From Aestuariivirga sp. (GTDB taxonomy: Bacteria; Pseudomonadota; Alphaproteobacteria; Rhizobiales; Aestuariivirgaceae): a stretch of 7,615 bases of DNA. Made by a program: the position numbers and the translations under genes. Below the pieces are notes generated by a model that ran no database searches, was not told where the DNA came from, and saw only the letters and a list, made by a program, of their open reading frames with translations. Within the stretch, counting starts at the first letter, position 1; every line of letters begins with the position of its first letter. Shown here piece after piece: positions 6,416 to 7,615 of the stretch. The DNA lies in contig JADCDC010000443.1 in assembly GCA_020252385.1 (NCBI GenBank), positions 1-7,615 of the forward strand, written 5' to 3'.

Positions 6416-6539
6416 GATATCCTGTCTGGCTGTTGACGTTGCCCTCTCCTAGCCGCCCGGCCGAGGCTCCACAACCCCCATGGATTTTCGGCCCGGAATC
6501 GTGCTTAGAGGCGGCAGGTCAACAGGGAGCATCCGGCGC
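6416..6539. promoter_or_regulatory. Divergent control region with matched GTCAACAG leader motifs
   Basis: This 124-base gap separates two divergent aminotransferase genes. GTCAACAG occurs on the minus strand (complement of 6430-6437) exactly 14 bases before the class III aminotransferase ATG. It occurs again on the plus strand (6518-6525) exactly 14 bases before the dat ATG. In both leaders it sits just upstream of, or touching, the Shine-Dalgarno (AGGA and GGGAG). The pair forms an 8-base inverted repeat with arms about 88 bases apart. It could be an operator pair for one regulator or a shared leader element. I found no convincing -35/-10 pair: TTGACG at 6433-6438 on the plus strand is part of the repeat itself and has no good -10. 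Confidence 0.4.
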
Positions 6540-7385
6540 ATGGCCCGCACCGTCTTTGTCAATGGCGAGTTTCTTCCCGAAACCGAAGCCAGGGTGTCGA
6601 TCTTCGACCGCGGCTTCCTCTTCGCCGACGGCGTCTATGAGGTCACCGCCGTGGTGAACGGCAAGCTCGTCGACTATGGGCCCCACATGGAACGCCTCGG
6701 CCGCTCGCTCGCCGAACTCCGCATGGACTGGCCCTGCACCAGGGATGAGCTCGACGCCATGCATCTGGAGATCGTGCGCCGCAACGGCCTCAAGGAAGGC
6801 ATCATCTACATGCAGGTGACGCGGGGTGCCGCCGACCGCACCTTCAACTTCCCCAAGGAGCCGGTGAAGCCCACCCTCATCGCCTTCACCCAGGAGATGA
6901 AGCTCGCCCAGAACCCCAATGCGGTGACGGGCATCAAGGTCATCACCACGCCCGACCTGCGCTGGGCGCGGCGTGACATCAAGACGGTGATGCTCTTGGC
7001 CCCCGTGCTCGGCAAGCAGGAGGCCTATGAGAAGGGCGCCCAGGAAGGCTGGATGGTGGAGCACGGCTACGTCACCGAGGGCACCTCCTCCAACGCCTAC
7101 ATCGTCAAGGACGGCAAGGTCATCACGCGCGGCCTGTCGAACGAGATCCTCGCGGGCTGCACCAGGCGCGCGCTGTTCCGCCTGGCGAAGGAGCACGGTG
7201 TCGAGATCGTCGAACGCAAATTCACGCCGGAGGAGGCCTATGCGGCGGATGAGGCCTTCCTCACCTCCGCCTCGCAGTTCGTGATGCCGATCGTCGAGAT
7301 CGACGGCAAGCGCATCGGCGGCGGCCAGCCGGGCCCGGTGGTCAGGAAGCTGCGGGAGCTCTTCCTTGCCGAAGCCGGGGGATGA
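6540..7385 (+). CDS. dat: D-amino-acid transaminase (PLP class IV aminotransferase)
   Basis: This 281-residue fold-type IV enzyme exchanges the amino group between D-alanine or D-glutamate and a 2-oxo acid in the cytoplasm. Recognised elements are FDRGFLFADGVYEV (22-35, with Tyr33 matching the substrate-site Tyr of Bacillus D-amino-acid transaminase), VTRGAADR (93-100), the catalytic Lys148 in RDIKTVMLLAPVLGKQEA (145-162), Glu180 in VTEGTSSNAYIVKDG (178-192) and the C-terminal EAFLTSASQFVMPIVEIDG. Arg100 aligns with the carboxylate-trap Arg, but the following His of the Bacillus enzyme is Phe102 here, so specificity may differ. The ATG at 6540 is preferred over an in-frame ATG at 6480 because GGGAG lies ten bases upstream and MARTVFVNGEF is the family N-terminus; the extra 20 codons have no Shine-Dalgarno. 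A branched-chain or aminodeoxychorismate enzyme of the same fold is less likely. Confidence 0.85.
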   Translation: MARTVFVNGEFLPETEARVSIFDRGFLFADGVYEVTAVVNGKLVDYGPHMERLGRSLAELRMDWPCTRDELDAMHLEIVRRNGLKEGIIYMQVTRGAADRTFNFPKEPVKPTLIAFTQEMKLAQNPNAVTGIKVITTPDLRWARRDIKTVMLLAPVLGKQEAYEKGAQEGWMVEHGYVTEGTSSNAYIVKDGKVITRGLSNEILAGCTRRALFRLAKEHGVEIVERKFTPEEAYAADEAFLTSASQFVMPIVEIDGKRIGGGQPGPVVRKLRELFLAEAGG

Positions 7386-7398
7386 TCGCCCCAGGCTG

Positions 7399-7420
7399 CA
7401 CCCCAGCCTCCGCTGGGGTG
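7399..7420. repeat. REP-like palindrome after dat, possible terminator
   Basis: CACCCCAGC (7399-7407) and GCTGGGGTG (7412-7420) form nine perfect pairs over the loop CTCC, 13 bases after the dat stop. There is no T run directly behind it; a TTTGTTTTT stretch comes only about 25 bases later. Palindromes of the form CCCAGC-CTCC-GCTGGG are familiar dispersed intergenic elements in alphaproteobacterial genomes. I therefore read this as such a repeat that may also slow or end transcription from both sides of this convergent gap. Only one copy lies in the window. Confidence 0.5.
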
Positions 7421-7471
7421 ACGGACTCGCTCAGGCGTCCGGATTTGTTTTTCACGATGTCAATCAGCAGC

Positions 7472-7492
7472 AGGCACGTCTGACCCGTGCCT
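7472..7492. other. Small intergenic hairpin in the convergent gap
   Basis: AGGCACG (7472-7478) pairs with CGTGCCT (7486-7492) over TCTGACC. It is seven perfect pairs without a T tract on either side. It lies between dat and the end of the leftward gene at 7532 and could serve as a 3' end structure for the latter. The rest of 7421-7531 is otherwise unremarkable, apart from an A/T-rich stretch at 7504-7529 that stands out against the GC-rich surroundings. Confidence 0.35.
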
Positions 7493-7531
7493 ACCACTGA
7501 CTAGGAATAAAAGTCAAGGATTATTTTCCCC

Positions 7532-7615
7532 TCAGCGCTGGCTCGTCCGCCAGTCGGGGTTGATCCACGGCTCCTGGTTCGAGGGCGGCAGCGGGTTCTT
7601 GCCGAGGATGTGGTC
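7532..7615 (-). CDS. C-terminal end of an unrecognised leftward protein (partial)
   Basis: On the minus strand the frame entering from the right edge is open for 27 codons and ends in TGA at 7534-7532. The tail is rich in Pro, Asn and Trp: it contains GKNPLPPSNQEPW and ends NPDWRTSQR. Codon use is GC-rich like the neighbouring genes, and coding character stops sharply at the TGA, where A/T-rich intergenic DNA begins. That makes a true gene end likely. I do not recognise the family. The proline-rich, non-hydrophobic tail suggests a soluble or exported C-terminus rather than a membrane helix. It converges on dat. Confidence 0.6.
   Translation of the reverse strand, partial: DHILGKNPLPPSNQEPWINPDWRTSQR

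Noticed and set aside
6480..6539. Upstream ATG for dat adding 20 residues
   Set aside because: No Shine-Dalgarno precedes it (CAACCCCC), and the added residues are unlike class IV transaminase N-termini. The ATG at 6540 fits better.
7488..7517. Leftward promoter TTGACT (complement of 7512-7517) with TAGGCA 18 bases on
   Set aside because: The -10 matches TATAAT at only two of six positions, and no leftward gene lies downstream before the antisense of dat.

Overview
The window looks like an ordinary chromosomal segment of a GC-rich alphaproteobacterium, most likely of the Rhizobiales/Hyphomicrobiales type. The evidence is G/C-dominated third codon positions, the kinds of proteins encoded (a proline racemase-like hydroxyproline enzyme, a PuuA-type glutamine synthetase homologue next to a class III aminotransferase, a DUF4239 protein, a D-amino-acid transaminase), and a CCCCAGC/GCTGGGG intergenic palindrome of a kind common in that class. 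The genus cannot be named from this sequence. No tRNA, rRNA, CRISPR array, transposase or phage gene was seen.

Layout from left to right. The left edge holds the start of a leftward gene for a proline racemase-family enzyme, probable trans-3-hydroxy-L-proline dehydratase, read from a TTG codon (1-152). A 163-base divergent gap follows, then a rightward TerC/Alx-type membrane metal transporter (316-1323) whose leader can fold into a long hairpin. A strong terminator-like hairpin (1357-1385) ends three bases before the start of a YqhA/UPF0114 membrane protein (1389-1904).

Four closely packed leftward genes come next, read from right to left: a class III aminotransferase (5060-6415), a glutamine synthetase homologue of the gamma-glutamyl-polyamine type (3665-5044), a four-helix DUF4239 membrane protein (2872-3648) and a metallo-beta-lactamase-fold hydrolase of the NAPE-PLD-like group (1914-2870). 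The gaps are 15, 16 and 1 bases, so this is probably one operon. Its first two genes point to catabolism of an amine or amino compound. The roles of the last two genes are unknown.

Divergent from the operon is a class IV D-amino-acid transaminase (6540-7385). The two divergent leaders share the same 8-mer, GTCAACAG, exactly 14 bases before each start codon. Beyond dat is a convergent gap with two hairpins, one of them REP-like. The last 27 codons of an unrecognised leftward gene (7532-7615) close the window.

The common theme is amino acid and amine nitrogen metabolism (hydroxyproline, gamma-glutamyl amines, D-amino acids) beside two membrane proteins of probable ion or metal homeostasis. No clearly new system is evident. 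The best leads are the shared leader motif, the terC leader fold, the hairpin abutting yqhA, and the inclusion of DUF4239 and MBL genes in the amine operon.
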